A stretch of DNA of 64,000 nt from Shewanella sp. Choline-02u-19 (GTDB lineage: Bacteria > Pseudomonadota > Gammaproteobacteria > Enterobacterales > Shewanellaceae): assembly GCF_002836205.1 (NCBI RefSeq), contig NZ_PJBE01000013.1:1798001-1862000 (forward strand), written 5' to 3'. Under the pieces are notes generated by a model. It worked only from the letters and a program-made list of their open reading frames with translations, did not search any database and was not told the DNA's origin. The first letter of the stretch is position 1. Every line of letters starts with the position of its first letter. The position numbers and the translations under genes were made by a program. Shown here piece after piece: positions 1 through 9,700 of this stretch.

Positions 1-219
1 CTGTACCCGAACGTTGATTTCTACTCAGGGATCATCATGAAGGCTATTGGTATTCCAACAAGCATGTTCACCGTACTATTCGCATTAGCGCGCACAGTCG
101 GTTGGATTGCACATTGGAAAGAGATGCTAGATCAGCCTGGTCACAAGATCAGTCGTCCTCGCCAGCTATACACTGGTGATGCTGAGCGTAGCTTTGTTGC
201 AAAAGACAAACGCGATTAG
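1..219 (+). CDS. gltA: Citrate synthase, C-terminal part (5' end outside window)
   Basis: The reading frame is open from base 1 and encodes the last 72 residues of a hexameric type II citrate synthase, which condenses oxaloacetate and acetyl-CoA at the entry to the TCA cycle. Visible family features are the FALARTVGWIAHWKEM helix and the terminal segment with RPRQLYTGDAERSF. An internal ATG at 37 is not the start; the frame is continuous upstream of it and the protein family is about 428 residues long. A strong rho-independent terminator follows directly. A second, diverged copy of the last 46 codons plus terminator lies 225 bases downstream. Identity is confident from the conserved tail. Confidence 0.95.
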   Translation: MYPNVDFYSGIIMKAIGIPTSMFTVLFALARTVGWIAHWKEMLDQPGHKISRPRQLYTGDAERSFVAKDKRD

Positions 220-243
220 TAAGCGAGTTCGTTAACGAACCCT

Positions 244-270
244 AAAAGGCACTCATTGAGTGCCTTTTTT
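244..270 (+). terminator. Rho-independent terminator of gltA
   Basis: Hairpin with arms AAAAGGCACT and AGTGCCTTTT around CATTG, followed by a T run, 25 bases after the gltA stop. Confidence 0.9.
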
Positions 271-302
271 ATTGGCTAACAAAGCACGTTCACCCCGTTA
301 TG

Positions 303-444
303 ATTCGCCCTAGCGCGTACAGCTGGTTGGATTGCACATTGGAAAGAGATGCTAGATCAGCCTGGTCACAAGATCAGTCGTCCTCGCCAGCTTTATACCG
401 GTGATGCTGAACGTAGTTTTGTTGCTAAAGACAAACGCGGTTAG
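303..444 (+). pseudogene. gltA (fragment): Second, diverged copy of the gltA 3' end (no start, fragment)
   Basis: These 142 bases match gltA 78-219 at a constant offset of 225 with 12 differences by hand alignment. The frame is open from 304 (a TGA stands just before it at 301) to a TAG at 442-444 and would encode about 46 residues of citrate synthase tail. Nine of the eleven changed codons are synonymous, with only Val to Ala and final Asp to Gly altered. That pattern indicates the copy diverged as part of a working gltA allele rather than decaying in place. It has no start codon or promoter, so it is a remnant. The duplication continues through the terminator. Confidence 0.85.
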
Positions 445-466
445 TAAGCAAGCTCATTGCTAAACT

Positions 467-497
467 AAAAAAGGCACTCATTGAGTGCCTTTTTTAT
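467..497 (+). terminator. Duplicated gltA-type terminator
   Basis: The same hairpin (AAAAGGCACT, CATTG, AGTGCCTTTT plus T run) as after gltA, at the end of the second tail copy. It could also slow convergent transcripts from the pseudouridine synthase gene on the minus strand. Confidence 0.85.
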
Positions 498-543
498 TAC
501 CTGCGTCAAACATTATTGGCTAGCATGGTAAGTCAATTTGCTG

Positions 544-1395
544 TTATCGGAGCAAATTAAGAAAGTCATCCGGTGCCGGTGTCTCAAAAGTAAGTCGCTT
601 GCCAGTCTTTGGTCGCGTAATACTCAGGCGCAACGCATGCAAACCCATGCGCGGGCCTTCAGTTCCATAACGGGGATCGCCAATCAGCGGATGCCCTAGC
701 CAAGCCATATGGGCACGAATTTGATGTTGTCGACCCGTCTCCAGTTGAACTTCAAGCAATGACCGCTCCCCCACTGTTCGCAGGGTGTTAAAATGCGTGA
801 TGGCTTTTTTAGCTTCTGGATGTGGACCAACTATCATTTGATACTTCTCAGGATCTATTCTCAAGGGCTGGTCAATGGTGCCTTGACTCGGATTAGGGCA
901 ACCCTCAACCACCGCAAGGTAGGTTTTTTCAGCCTCAGCCCAACCATCCATAACGGCTTCGCGCATCTCGCGAGAAGTTGCAAACATCAAAACACCCGAT
1001 GTATCACGGTCAAGCCTATGTACAGGCCAAAGATTAACAGTACGCTTAGGACGCGTGAGCTGCTTGCGAAGAATGGCAAGCGCATGGTCTTTGTTTTCAT
1101 TGGCTGTTGCCACTGACAACAAGCCAGCAGGTTTGTTGATGACGATAAGATCGTTATCCGAATACAAGATTTCAAGCCGGGAGACTTTAAGTTGCACGTT
1201 CTTCCCCGTTGCCCGAACTTCCACGTCATCGCCGACGTTGATCTCATGATCATGGCGCATGATAGGCTGACCGTTGACGATGATGCATCCTGTTGTCAGC
1301 CGTTGTTTTATTTTGCTGCGACTCCAGCCTTTTAGCTCTGTGGTGAGGAAAGAGAGTAAAGGCGATGCCTGTTTCACTCGTAATCTTTCAGACAT
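544..1395 (-). CDS. RluA-family RNA pseudouridine synthase with N-terminal S4 domain
   Basis: Predicted to isomerise uridine to pseudouridine in rRNA or tRNA. The N-terminal part (about residues 5-65) has S4 RNA-binding character (RSKIKQRLTTGCIIVNGQ). The catalytic motif HRLDRDTSGVLMF carries the catalytic aspartate of the RluA/RluC/RluD family, and ETGRQHQIRAHMAWLGHPLIGDPRYG is the conserved C-terminal block. The chosen ATG has GGAGA about 10 bases upstream; an in-frame TTG at 1434 would add 13 residues but lacks support. The length of 283 residues is slightly short for the family. Substrate position cannot be assigned from sequence, so no symbol is given. It is convergent with the gltA tails. 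Confidence 0.88.
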   Translation of the reverse strand: MSERLRVKQASPLLSFLTTELKGWSRSKIKQRLTTGCIIVNGQPIMRHDHEINVGDDVEVRATGKNVQLKVSRLEILYSDNDLIVINKPAGLLSVATANENKDHALAILRKQLTRPKRTVNLWPVHRLDRDTSGVLMFATSREMREAVMDGWAEAEKTYLAVVEGCPNPSQGTIDQPLRIDPEKYQMIVGPHPEAKKAITHFNTLRTVGERSLLEVQLETGRQHQIRAHMAWLGHPLIGDPRYGTEGPRMGLHALRLSITRPKTGKRLTFETPAPDDFLNLLR

Positions 1396-1554
1396 AGTAA
1401 GTTGTTCTCCAGCTTGGTGTTTCCAGTAATTCAATAGACATAATGATCATAGCAACGCCCACGTAACAGGCAAATAATGCTTGGCTAAAATTGGCGGGAA
1501 AATTAGCGTTTGACGTACATTAGATGCGTTTGTTAAGTGTCGCAGCACTGATTT

Positions 1555-2081
1555 TCAGTAATAAAAGTAAATGAATTCAGCGATTGAGTTTGAAACATTG
1601 ATACCGATAACGGTCTCATTATGTTCAATGAACTGCCACATTATAAAATCAATAATGTGAGATTCTAACAGCAAGAGATCAATACCACTAGATAACAGCT
1701 CTTTATAAAAATGGCCTTCAATGCTTTCCATCAGTAAAATTTCAGTTATGGAGTCAATGACAATGGCTTGGGTGTAAAAATGTTCACCCTCATGAGCATA
1801 GGTAAACAATAACGTTTGAACCCTTCTTCACTTAGTTCTGGACAGAATTTTGTTAACGCATTTTGGACAAAAGGCGTTACAGGGCTGCCCTAACCCACTT
1901 ATGGAAAGGAATGAACTACACTTTCCACCTCTATGAGTTCAAGTCTTGAATCAAATTCTGGGCTACTTACAAAATCCAATAATCGATAACCACCACAATT
2001 GAATTTTATGAAACCAAGAGCGGGTACAAGCGCTTTCTCCCTTGACTCTGCTCTATTACAACAGAATGGGCGAAGCGCCAC
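1555..2081 (-). pseudogene. Possible decayed gene, unknown function
   Basis: On the minus strand one frame reads from 2081 to 1899, then continues in the same frame past TAA and TAG to a plausible coding stretch (VTPFVQNALTKF and PELSEEGFKRY), then shifts at about 1810 into an 84-codon stretch (FTYAHEGEHFYTQ to the C-terminal EFIYFYY). The second segment on its own would have to start at TTG with no ribosome site. Two stops and one frameshift in otherwise protein-like sequence suggest a broken gene. I do not recognise a family. The upstream part (1900-2081) is the least certain and could be chance. Confidence 0.3.
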
Positions 2082-2389
2082 GACCTTGACTTATTAAGAG
2101 AAAGCCACAGATTGATAGATTCACAAGTCCAATCGTCAACGAACAAACTTTAGCGCAAAAGTAATTGACCTCAATACCCTAGAGGTCATCGCACTCTCTC
2201 TACTAAAGTGAGCTTCCGCTTACATTGTTAAAAACCGCAACAATTGAACCTTTTCGCTACATCACCCATCAAAATAACCAACAAACATTCACGTGCACAA
2301 CCTAAGCTATTGTATCTAAACTCAATTAAACTTTGGCACACATAATGCTTAGTAAAGCCTAATGAAATAACTTAAATGGGTTTAAAGAC
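2082..2389. other. Intergenic region upstream of RND operon
   Basis: About 300 bases without a gene. The only signal seen is a sigma-54-like promoter at 2333-2349, listed separately. No repeat or RNA gene was recognised. Confidence 0.5.
2333..2349 (+). promoter_or_regulatory. Candidate sigma-54 (-24/-12) promoter for RND operon
   Basis: TTGGCACACATAATGCT compares with YTGGCACG-N4-TTGCW with two mismatches. The invariant GG and GC are present with the required 10-base spacing. It lies about 40 bases before the ATG at 2390. A single match in an AT-rich region could be chance and no enhancer-binding protein gene is nearby. Confidence 0.3.
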
Positions 2390-3451
2390 ATGGAAGCATT
2401 CAAAAACAAAAAAATCATTCTCCCAATACTACTTGCTGCACTGCTTAGTGCTTGTGGCGCAGAAGAAGAGGTTAAAGAAGAAGAGAAATATGCCGTCCCT
2501 GTAGAGACAACCACAGTGATCCAAGGGGATGTGTCGTCATTTTATAGCACTACCGCGACCCTTGAAGCACCAGAAGAAGCTAAAGTTGTTACCCGCGTTG
2601 CCGGACTTATCCAGTCAATCAATGTTGAAGAAGGTGATCGCGTCGCTAAAGGCCAGCTGTTGGCGATTATCGATTCAAAAAGACAGAAATTTGATTTAGA
2701 CCGCTCACAAGCTGAAGTCGAGATTATTCAACAAGAGCTGAATCGCCTCAAAAAAATCAACAACAAGCAATTTTTTAGTGCCGACTCTATGGCTAAACTC
2801 GAATATAACCTACAAGCTGCCATGGCTAAACGTGATTTGGCCGCATTGTACGTACAAGAAAGCATGATCCGCTCACCCATTGAAGGCGTGGTCGCGACGC
2901 GATTTGTTAAATCAGGCAATATGGCTAAAGAGTTCGACGAACTGTTTTATATCGTTAACCAAGATGAGCTGTACGGCATTGTCCACCTCCCAGAGCAGCA
3001 GCTGCAACACCTCCGCTTAGGACAAGATGCACAGATTTTTGCCAATAAACATACTCAAGATACCACTCACGCGACAGTGTTGCGGATAAGCCCTATTGTT
3101 GATGCTCAAAGCGGTACATTCAAAGTTACGCTTTCAGTGCCAAACCAAAAGGCAACCTTAAAAGCTGGTATGTTTACCCGCGTAGAGCTTAGATACGACA
3201 CTCATAATGACGTAATAACCGTTCCGTATAACGCGCTTGTAAATCAAGACAATGAATTTGCCCTTTATGTGATTGACGGAACAAGCGCTAATCGCCGTAC
3301 AGTAACACTCGGTTATCGCGAAGCAGATACAGTAGAAGTCGTTGCTGGTATCGAACCTGGTGAGCAAATCGTTATTCGTGGTCATCAAAATCTAAAAGAC
3401 CAATCGCTCGTTGAAGTGATTAGCTCTTTAGATATTGCATCAGCTAAGTAG
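2390..3451 (+). CDS. RND efflux periplasmic adaptor (membrane fusion protein), lipoprotein
   Basis: Adaptor that would link an inner-membrane RND permease to an outer-membrane channel. The N-terminus is a lipoprotein signal (ILPILLAALLSAC, cysteine about residue 22). Then come a lipoyl half-motif (VTRVAGLIQSINVEEGDRVAKGQLLAIID, about residues 66-94), a short coiled-coil hairpin, the second lipoyl half (SPIEGVVATRFVKSGNMA) and beta-barrel and membrane-proximal domains. The 353-residue length is normal. It is the first gene of an operon: the permease starts 16 bases after its stop, and a second permease follows. No outer-membrane factor is encoded here, so a TolC-like protein elsewhere is presumed. 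Substrate unknown. Confidence 0.92.
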   Translation: MEAFKNKKIILPILLAALLSACGAEEEVKEEEKYAVPVETTTVIQGDVSSFYSTTATLEAPEEAKVVTRVAGLIQSINVEEGDRVAKGQLLAIIDSKRQKFDLDRSQAEVEIIQQELNRLKKINNKQFFSADSMAKLEYNLQAAMAKRDLAALYVQESMIRSPIEGVVATRFVKSGNMAKEFDELFYIVNQDELYGIVHLPEQQLQHLRLGQDAQIFANKHTQDTTHATVLRISPIVDAQSGTFKVTLSVPNQKATLKAGMFTRVELRYDTHNDVITVPYNALVNQDNEFALYVIDGTSANRRTVTLGYREADTVEVVAGIEPGEQIVIRGHQNLKDQSLVEVISSLDIASAK

Positions 3452-3467
3452 ACCGGGAGTAAGCGCT

Positions 3468-6400
3468 ATGTCAATAATAAAAACCTCGGTAAACCGACCG
3501 GTTACCGTGTGGATGTTTATGTTTGCCGTCATTCTTTTCGGCATGGTTGGATTTTCACGCTTAGCAGTGAAACTACTGCCTGACTTAAGCTATCCAACCA
3601 TTACCATACGCACGCAATATGTGGGTGCTGCGCCCGTTGAAGTAGAACAACTAGTATCAAAACCTATTGAAGAAGCCGCAGGTATTGTGAAAGGCTTACG
3701 AAAAATCAACTCTATTTCTCGTTCTGGTATGTCAGATGTAGTACTTGAGTTTGAATGGGGTACTGACATGGATATGGCCAGCCTCGATGTACGAGAAAAA
3801 CTCGATACTATTGAATTGCCATTAGATGTTAAAAAGCCGTTATTACTGCGGTTTAATCCCAATTTAGATCCCATTGTCCGTCTCGCATTATCGGTTCCAA
3901 GTACCAGTTCTGATGTGGCTAAATCTGCGAGCGAAAGTGATTTAAAGCAGATGCGTACCTATGCTGAAGAGGAGTTGAAACGTCAACTTGAGTCATTATC
4001 TGGCGTCGCTGCGGTGCGTCTTTCAGGAGGACTACAGCAGGAAGTTCATATACTGCTTAATCAACAAAAGCTCACTCAACTTAACCTCAGCGCCGACCTT
4101 ATTCGTGCTCGTATCGCTGAAGAAAATATTAACCTCTCCGCTGGTAAGGTGATTCAAGGCGACAAAGAGTATTTAGTCAGAACCTTAAACCAATTCAACT
4201 CATTGGATGAGCTCGGACAAATTGTTATCTATCGTGATGAACAAACGTTAGTGAGATTGTTTGAAGTTGCCGATATTGTTGACTCATATAAAGAGCGTAA
4301 CGATATCACCCGTATTGGCGATAGAGAGTCTATTGAGTTAGCCATTTACAAAGAGGGTGATGCCAATACTGTGGCTGTCGCACGTAAGGTCACTAGCGAA
4401 CTCGAAAAACTCAACAAAAACAGCCCCAAGGCTGAATTAAAAGTCATTTACGATCAATCAGAATTTATTGAAAGTGCCGTCAATGAAGTCACATCGGCTG
4501 CGCTCATCGGTAGTCTATTGTCTATGTTGGTTATCTATCTATTTTTAAGAGATATTATTCCAACGCTTATTATTTCAATCTCAATCCCCTTCTCGGTTAT
4601 TGCTACCTTTAACATGATGTATTTTGCGGGTATCAGCCTCAATATCATGTCTCTTGGCGGAATCGCATTGGCCGTGGGCTTGCTTGTCGATAACGCTATT
4701 GTGGTGCTGGAAAATATAGACCGCTGTAAATCACTGGGCATGAGTAAACTCGAAGCCGCTGTCACTGGGACTAAAGAGGTTTCAGGTGCTATCTTTGCTT
4801 CAACATTAACCACGCTCGCCGTATTTGTTCCTTTGGTCTTTGTTGATGGTGTGGCTGGTGCGTTATTTTCAGACCAAGCACTTACCGTGGCATTTGCGCT
4901 ACTGGCATCGCTGTTAGTGGCACTCACCACCATCCCGATGTTAGCCTCACGTGAAGGCTTTAAAGCCCTACCACCATTATTAACAAAGTCTGAAAAAATC
5001 AAACCAGACACCAAGTTTGGAAAATTTAAGCACTACAGCGCAACGGTCTTTTCATTCCCTTTCATACTGCTATTCAACTACATACCCAGCGCACTATTGA
5101 CGCTGACATTAATTGTAGGCCGCACTGTCTCTTGGGTGGTAGGACTCGTTATGCGCCCATTGAGTAGCGCGTTTAACTGGGTTTATAGTTTGCTCGAAGC
5201 TGGCTACCATCGCCTGTTGGCAGCGGCCTTAAGATTTAAAGTGCTCACCTTGTCTATTGCTATCGGTATTACGGCAGGCTCTGCGTTGCTGGTACCAAGC
5301 TTAGGAATGGAGCTCATTCCACCGATGAATCAAGGCGAGTTCTACGTTGAAGTATTACTGCCACCAGGGACCGAAGTGTCTGAAACAGACAAAGTACTGC
5401 GCACGCTAGCACTTTCTATTAAGGATAGAGCTGATGTAAAGCATGCGTACAGCCAAGCGGGCAGTGGCGGTTTAATGACCTCCGATACTTCACGCGGTGG
5501 AGAAAACTGGGGACGTTTACAGGTTGTACTGGCCGATCATGATGCTTTTGACGCAGTCACGCAAAAATTACGTGCCGTCGCAATGCGGATCCCAGAGCTT
5601 GAAGCCAAGATCCAACATCCTGAGCTGTTTAGTTTCAAGACTCCACTTGAAATTGAACTGGTAGGTTACGATCTTGCCCAACTGAAAACCACGGCTGATA
5701 CCTTAGTTGAAGCCTTGTCTGAATCGGACCGATTTGCCGATATCAATACCAGCTTGCGAGATGGCCAGCCAGAGTTAAGTATTCGATTTGATCATCAGCG
5801 TCTTGCAGCCTTGGGGATGGATGCCCCCTCTGTCGCAAACCGTATTGCTCAACGCATTGGCGGTACGGTTGCCAGTCAGTATACGGTGCGCGATCGTAAG
5901 ATTGATATCTTGGTTCGCAGCGAACTTGATGAACGTAATCAAATTAGTGATATCGACTCAATGATCATCAATCCAAACAGTAGCCGCCCAATTTCGCTGA
6001 GTGCCGTTGCTGATGTCACTCTCAAGCTTGGCCCTTCGGCTATCAATAGAGTGAGCCAACAACGCGTGGCTATCGTGTCGGCCAACTTAGCTTATGGCGA
6101 CCTTAATGATGCGGTGTTAACAGCTCGAGAAATTCTTGCCAATCAAACACTACCCACCTCGATTCAGGCGCGTTTTGGCGGTCAAAATGAAGAGATGGAA
6201 CATTCATTCCAGTCGTTACAAGTTGCATTAGTGTTAGCGGTGTTCTTGGTGTACTTGGTCATGGCAAGTCAGTTTGAATCGCTATTGCACCCTTTACTCA
6301 TTCTTATCGCAGTGCCAATGGCAGTAGGCGGCAGTATTTTGGGGCTTTATATCACTCAAACTCACTTGAGCGTGGTGGTGTTTATTGGCTTAATTATGCT

Positions 6401-6761
6401 TGCCGGTATTGTGGTCAACAACGCTATTGTTCTGGTTGACAGAATTAATCAATTACGCCGATCAGGGCAAGATAAACTGACTGCAATAACAAACGCAGCA
6501 GAGTCACGCTTACGTCCAATTATCATGACCACCATGACAACCGCTCTCGGATTATCACCCATGGCCTTGGGCTTAGGTGATGGCAGCGAAGTGCGCGCGC
6601 CAATGGCGATTACGGTAATATTTGGTCTATCGCTATCAACACTGTTGACGCTGGTTGTCATCCCCGCTCTTTATGCACTTTTTGACCGCAAGGATTATGC
6701 TCAAGAAACGACAGAGCCACAAAGTAATGATTCGATGATAACAGAAGGAGGCCAGGCATGA
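3468..6761 (+). CDS. RND efflux permease, HAE1-type, first of tandem pair
   Basis: Proton-driven inner-membrane exporter of the AcrB/MdtB type, about 1097 residues. The start is the ATG preceded by GGGAG at 8 bases; an earlier in-frame ATG at 3435 lies inside the adaptor gene. TM1 (TVWMFMFAVILFGMVGF), porter domains and a second half beginning near residue 580 follow the RND plan. The TM4 motif is GLLVDNAIVVLEN, so one Asp of the AcrB Asp-Asp pair is Asn, and the TM10 position of AcrB Lys940 is Asn (VVNNAIVLVD). The linker between TM6 and TM7 (about residues 490-580) is longer than in AcrB and holds an extra hydrophobic stretch near 527-563. It overlaps the next permease by ATGA. Confidence 0.93.
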   Translation: MSIIKTSVNRPVTVWMFMFAVILFGMVGFSRLAVKLLPDLSYPTITIRTQYVGAAPVEVEQLVSKPIEEAAGIVKGLRKINSISRSGMSDVVLEFEWGTDMDMASLDVREKLDTIELPLDVKKPLLLRFNPNLDPIVRLALSVPSTSSDVAKSASESDLKQMRTYAEEELKRQLESLSGVAAVRLSGGLQQEVHILLNQQKLTQLNLSADLIRARIAEENINLSAGKVIQGDKEYLVRTLNQFNSLDELGQIVIYRDEQTLVRLFEVADIVDSYKERNDITRIGDRESIELAIYKEGDANTVAVARKVTSELEKLNKNSPKAELKVIYDQSEFIESAVNEVTSAALIGSLLSMLVIYLFLRDIIPTLIISISIPFSVIATFNMMYFAGISLNIMSLGGIALAVGLLVDNAIVVLENIDRCKSLGMSKLEAAVTGTKEVSGAIFASTLTTLAVFVPLVFVDGVAGALFSDQALTVAFALLASLLVALTTIPMLASREGFKALPPLLTKSEKIKPDTKFGKFKHYSATVFSFPFILLFNYIPSALLTLTLIVGRTVSWVVGLVMRPLSSAFNWVYSLLEAGYHRLLAAALRFKVLTLSIAIGITAGSALLVPSLGMELIPPMNQGEFYVEVLLPPGTEVSETDKVLRTLALSIKDRADVKHAYSQAGSGGLMTSDTSRGGENWGRLQVVLADHDAFDAVTQKLRAVAMRIPELEAKIQHPELFSFKTPLEIELVGYDLAQLKTTADTLVEALSESDRFADINTSLRDGQPELSIRFDHQRLAALGMDAPSVANRIAQRIGGTVASQYTVRDRKIDILVRSELDERNQISDIDSMIINPNSSRPISLSAVADVTLKLGPSAINRVSQQRVAIVSANLAYGDLNDAVLTAREILANQTLPTSIQARFGGQNEEMEHSFQSLQVALVLAVFLVYLVMASQFESLLHPLLILIAVPMAVGGSILGLYITQTHLSVVVFIGLIMLAGIVVNNAIVLVDRINQLRRSGQDKLTAITNAAESRLRPIIMTTMTTALGLSPMALGLGDGSEVRAPMAITVIFGLSLSTLLTLVVIPALYALFDRKDYAQETTEPQSNDSMITEGGQA

Positions 6762-9700
6762 GTATCACACGCTTAGCCATTGCAAGGCCGGTAACAACAG
6801 CCATGTTCTTTGTCGCTATTTTACTCTTCGGCCTCGCCTCTAGCAGATTATTACCGCTAGAGATGTTTCCTGGAATCGACATTCCTCAGGTCATCGTTGA
6901 AGTCCCCTACAAGGGGTCAACGCCGTCTGAAGTCGAACGAGACATCACCAGTATCTTGGAAGAAACGCTTGCCACCATGGGGGGCATAGAAGAGCTTCGC
7001 TCTAGCTCTTCGCAAAACGGCGCTGAAATAGAGCTCAGAATGAAGTGGGGAGAAAACGTTGCCACTAAAAGCTTAGAAGCGAGAGAGAAAGTCGACTCTG
7101 TGCGTCACTTGCTGCCAAAAGATGTCGAACGTGTTTTTATCAGGCAATTCAGTACCGCCGATATGCCCGTACTCAATTTACGCATATCCAGTGACCGAGA
7201 ACTGTCTGGTGCATTTGATTTGCTCGATAAACAACTAAAGAGACCACTGGAGCGCGTTGAAGGCGTGTCTCAAGTGACCTTGTATGGCGTCGAGCAAAAG
7301 CAGATAGAAATTCGCATTAACGCAGACAAACTTGCCGCGAGCAACATCTCTATCAAAGACCTCACTCGTCGCATGCAGCAAGAAAACTTTGTGATAAGCG
7401 CAGGTGTGTTAAAAACCGATTCACGTGTTTATCAAGTATCTCCTAAAGGGGAGTTTAGGAATCTCGATGAGATAAACTCGCTAGTGCTTACCCCTGGGAT
7501 CACGTTAGGCGATATCGCATCGGTGAAGTTTGCCTTGCCTGAGCGTTTAGATGGTCGTCATTTAGATCAAAATTATGCTGTCGGTTTGGATGTTTTCAAA
7601 GAATCGGGAGCTAACTTAGTCGACGTATCGGCTCGCGTAATGAAAGTCATCGAAAGAGCTAAGCAAGATCAGCAATTTCAAGGGATTAAACTCTTTGTAA
7701 TGGAAGATCAAGCGTATGGCGTAACATCATCGCTGAAGGATTTATTAACCGCAGGCTTGATTGGCGCCCTGCTCTCTTTTGTGGTGCTGTATCTGTTTAT
7801 ACGTAACCTAAAAATGACCTTGGTCATTGTGTCATCGGTACCTATCGCTATTTGTATGACGCTCGCCGCAATGTATTTACTGGGATACAGTTTAAATATC
7901 CTTTCGATGATGGGACTACTGCTCGCCGTCGGTATGTTAATTGATAACGCCGTTGTGGTCACCGAAAGTGTATTACAAGAAAAACAGCTGCAAAAGATGG
8001 CAAAAGGCGCTTCACAACAACCATCAAAAAACGACAACAGTTCGGTACTCAACGGTGTCGATAAGGTGTCACTAGCAGTGCTAGCCGGTACCTTAACCAC
8101 CGCCATTGTATTTCTACCCAATATCTTCGGCGTTAAAGTCGAGTTAACGATTTTTCTTGAACACGTCGCCATCGCTATCTGCATTTCGCTAGCGGCATCA
8201 CTTTTGGTCGCCAAAACCCTGTTGCCATTGATGCTCAGTAAAATGGAGTTTGACCTACCTGAAAAAGTACATGAGAGTAAATTACAACAACGCTACCTTA
8301 AAAGTCTTAACTGGATATTGGCGAGACCACGTCTATCAGGAGTGATAGCGTTATTACTACTCGCGTCGACAGCGTTACCACTGTCAATGGTGCAGCAGGA
8401 TCAATCCGATGGTGAAGGTAATAATCGACTCTATATTAACTATCAAGTTGAAGGACGTCATAGTTTAGATGTTACCGAAGCCATGATTAATAAAATGGAG
8501 GATTACCTTTACGCCAACCAAGACAAGTTCCATATCGACTCAGTGTATAGCTACTTTGCAGCAGATAGAGGCCAATCGACTTTGTTGCTAAAAGAAGATA
8601 TTGAAGTGGATATGAAAGCCCTTAAAAAAACCATTCGCGAAGGGTTTCCAAAATTTTCTATCGCAAAACCACAATTTGGTTGGGGTGGAGAGAATAACGG
8701 CATTAGGGTTTCACTGACAGGTCGCTCTACCACTGAGCTAATCCACATCAGCGAACAAGTCATTCCGCTACTGAGTGCTATTGAAGGCTTAACCGATGTG
8801 CGTTCAGAACTGAGCGGTGCTCAACAAGAAGTGGTGATTAGAATTGATCGTGAAATGGCCGCGAGACTTGATCTTAAATTAAATGAAGTGGCATCGAGTA
8901 TCTCAATGGCATTGCGCGGAACTCAGTTACGTTCATTCCGCCATGATCCCAACGGCGAGCTACGTATTGAGATGGCTTATGAACAACAGTGGCGTTTATC
9001 ACTTGAAAAACTTAAACAGCTACCGATTATTCGTATCGATAGCCGCGTTTATACGTTAGATAGCCTAGCTATCATTGAAATTTTGCCGCGATTCGACACC
9101 ATTCGCCATTATGACAGACAAACAGCATTGTCTATTGGCGCTAACTTGGATGACATGACCACCGAAGAGGCTCAAGAAAAAATTACCCAAGTCATGGAAG
9201 CCATAAACTTCCCAGCGGGTTATGGATACTCACTGCGAGGCGGTTTTCAAAAGCAAGATGAAGATGAAGCAGTAATGGCAACCAATATGATTCTAGCTAT
9301 CGCGATGATCTATATTGTGATGGCAGCTCTGTTTGAATCCTTACTGTTACCCACAGCCATTATCACCTCAATCTTGTTTTCGATTACTGGCGTATTTTGG
9401 GCATTACTGTTTACGGGGACGCCGATGTCCATTATGGCCATGATCGGTATATTGATTTTGATGGGGATTGTGGTCAACAACGGCATTGTATTGGTCGATC
9501 AGATTAACCAGCTTAATCCAGAGTTAGATAAACTCTCTGAAGCCATCAGCCAAGTATGTCATACCCGCTTACGTCCTGTGCTGATGACAGTAGGTACCAC
9601 GGTATTGGGCTTGGTTCCTTTAGCAATGGGAGATGCACAACTGGGTGGCGGCGGTCCATCATACTCACCGATGGCGATTGCCATTATTGGTGGTCTGACG

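Noticed and set aside
4535..5014. 159-codon antisense ORF in the first RND permease; similar 168-codon ORF at 7708-8214
   Set aside because: They lie opposite confidently assigned permease genes and look like codon-bias shadows.
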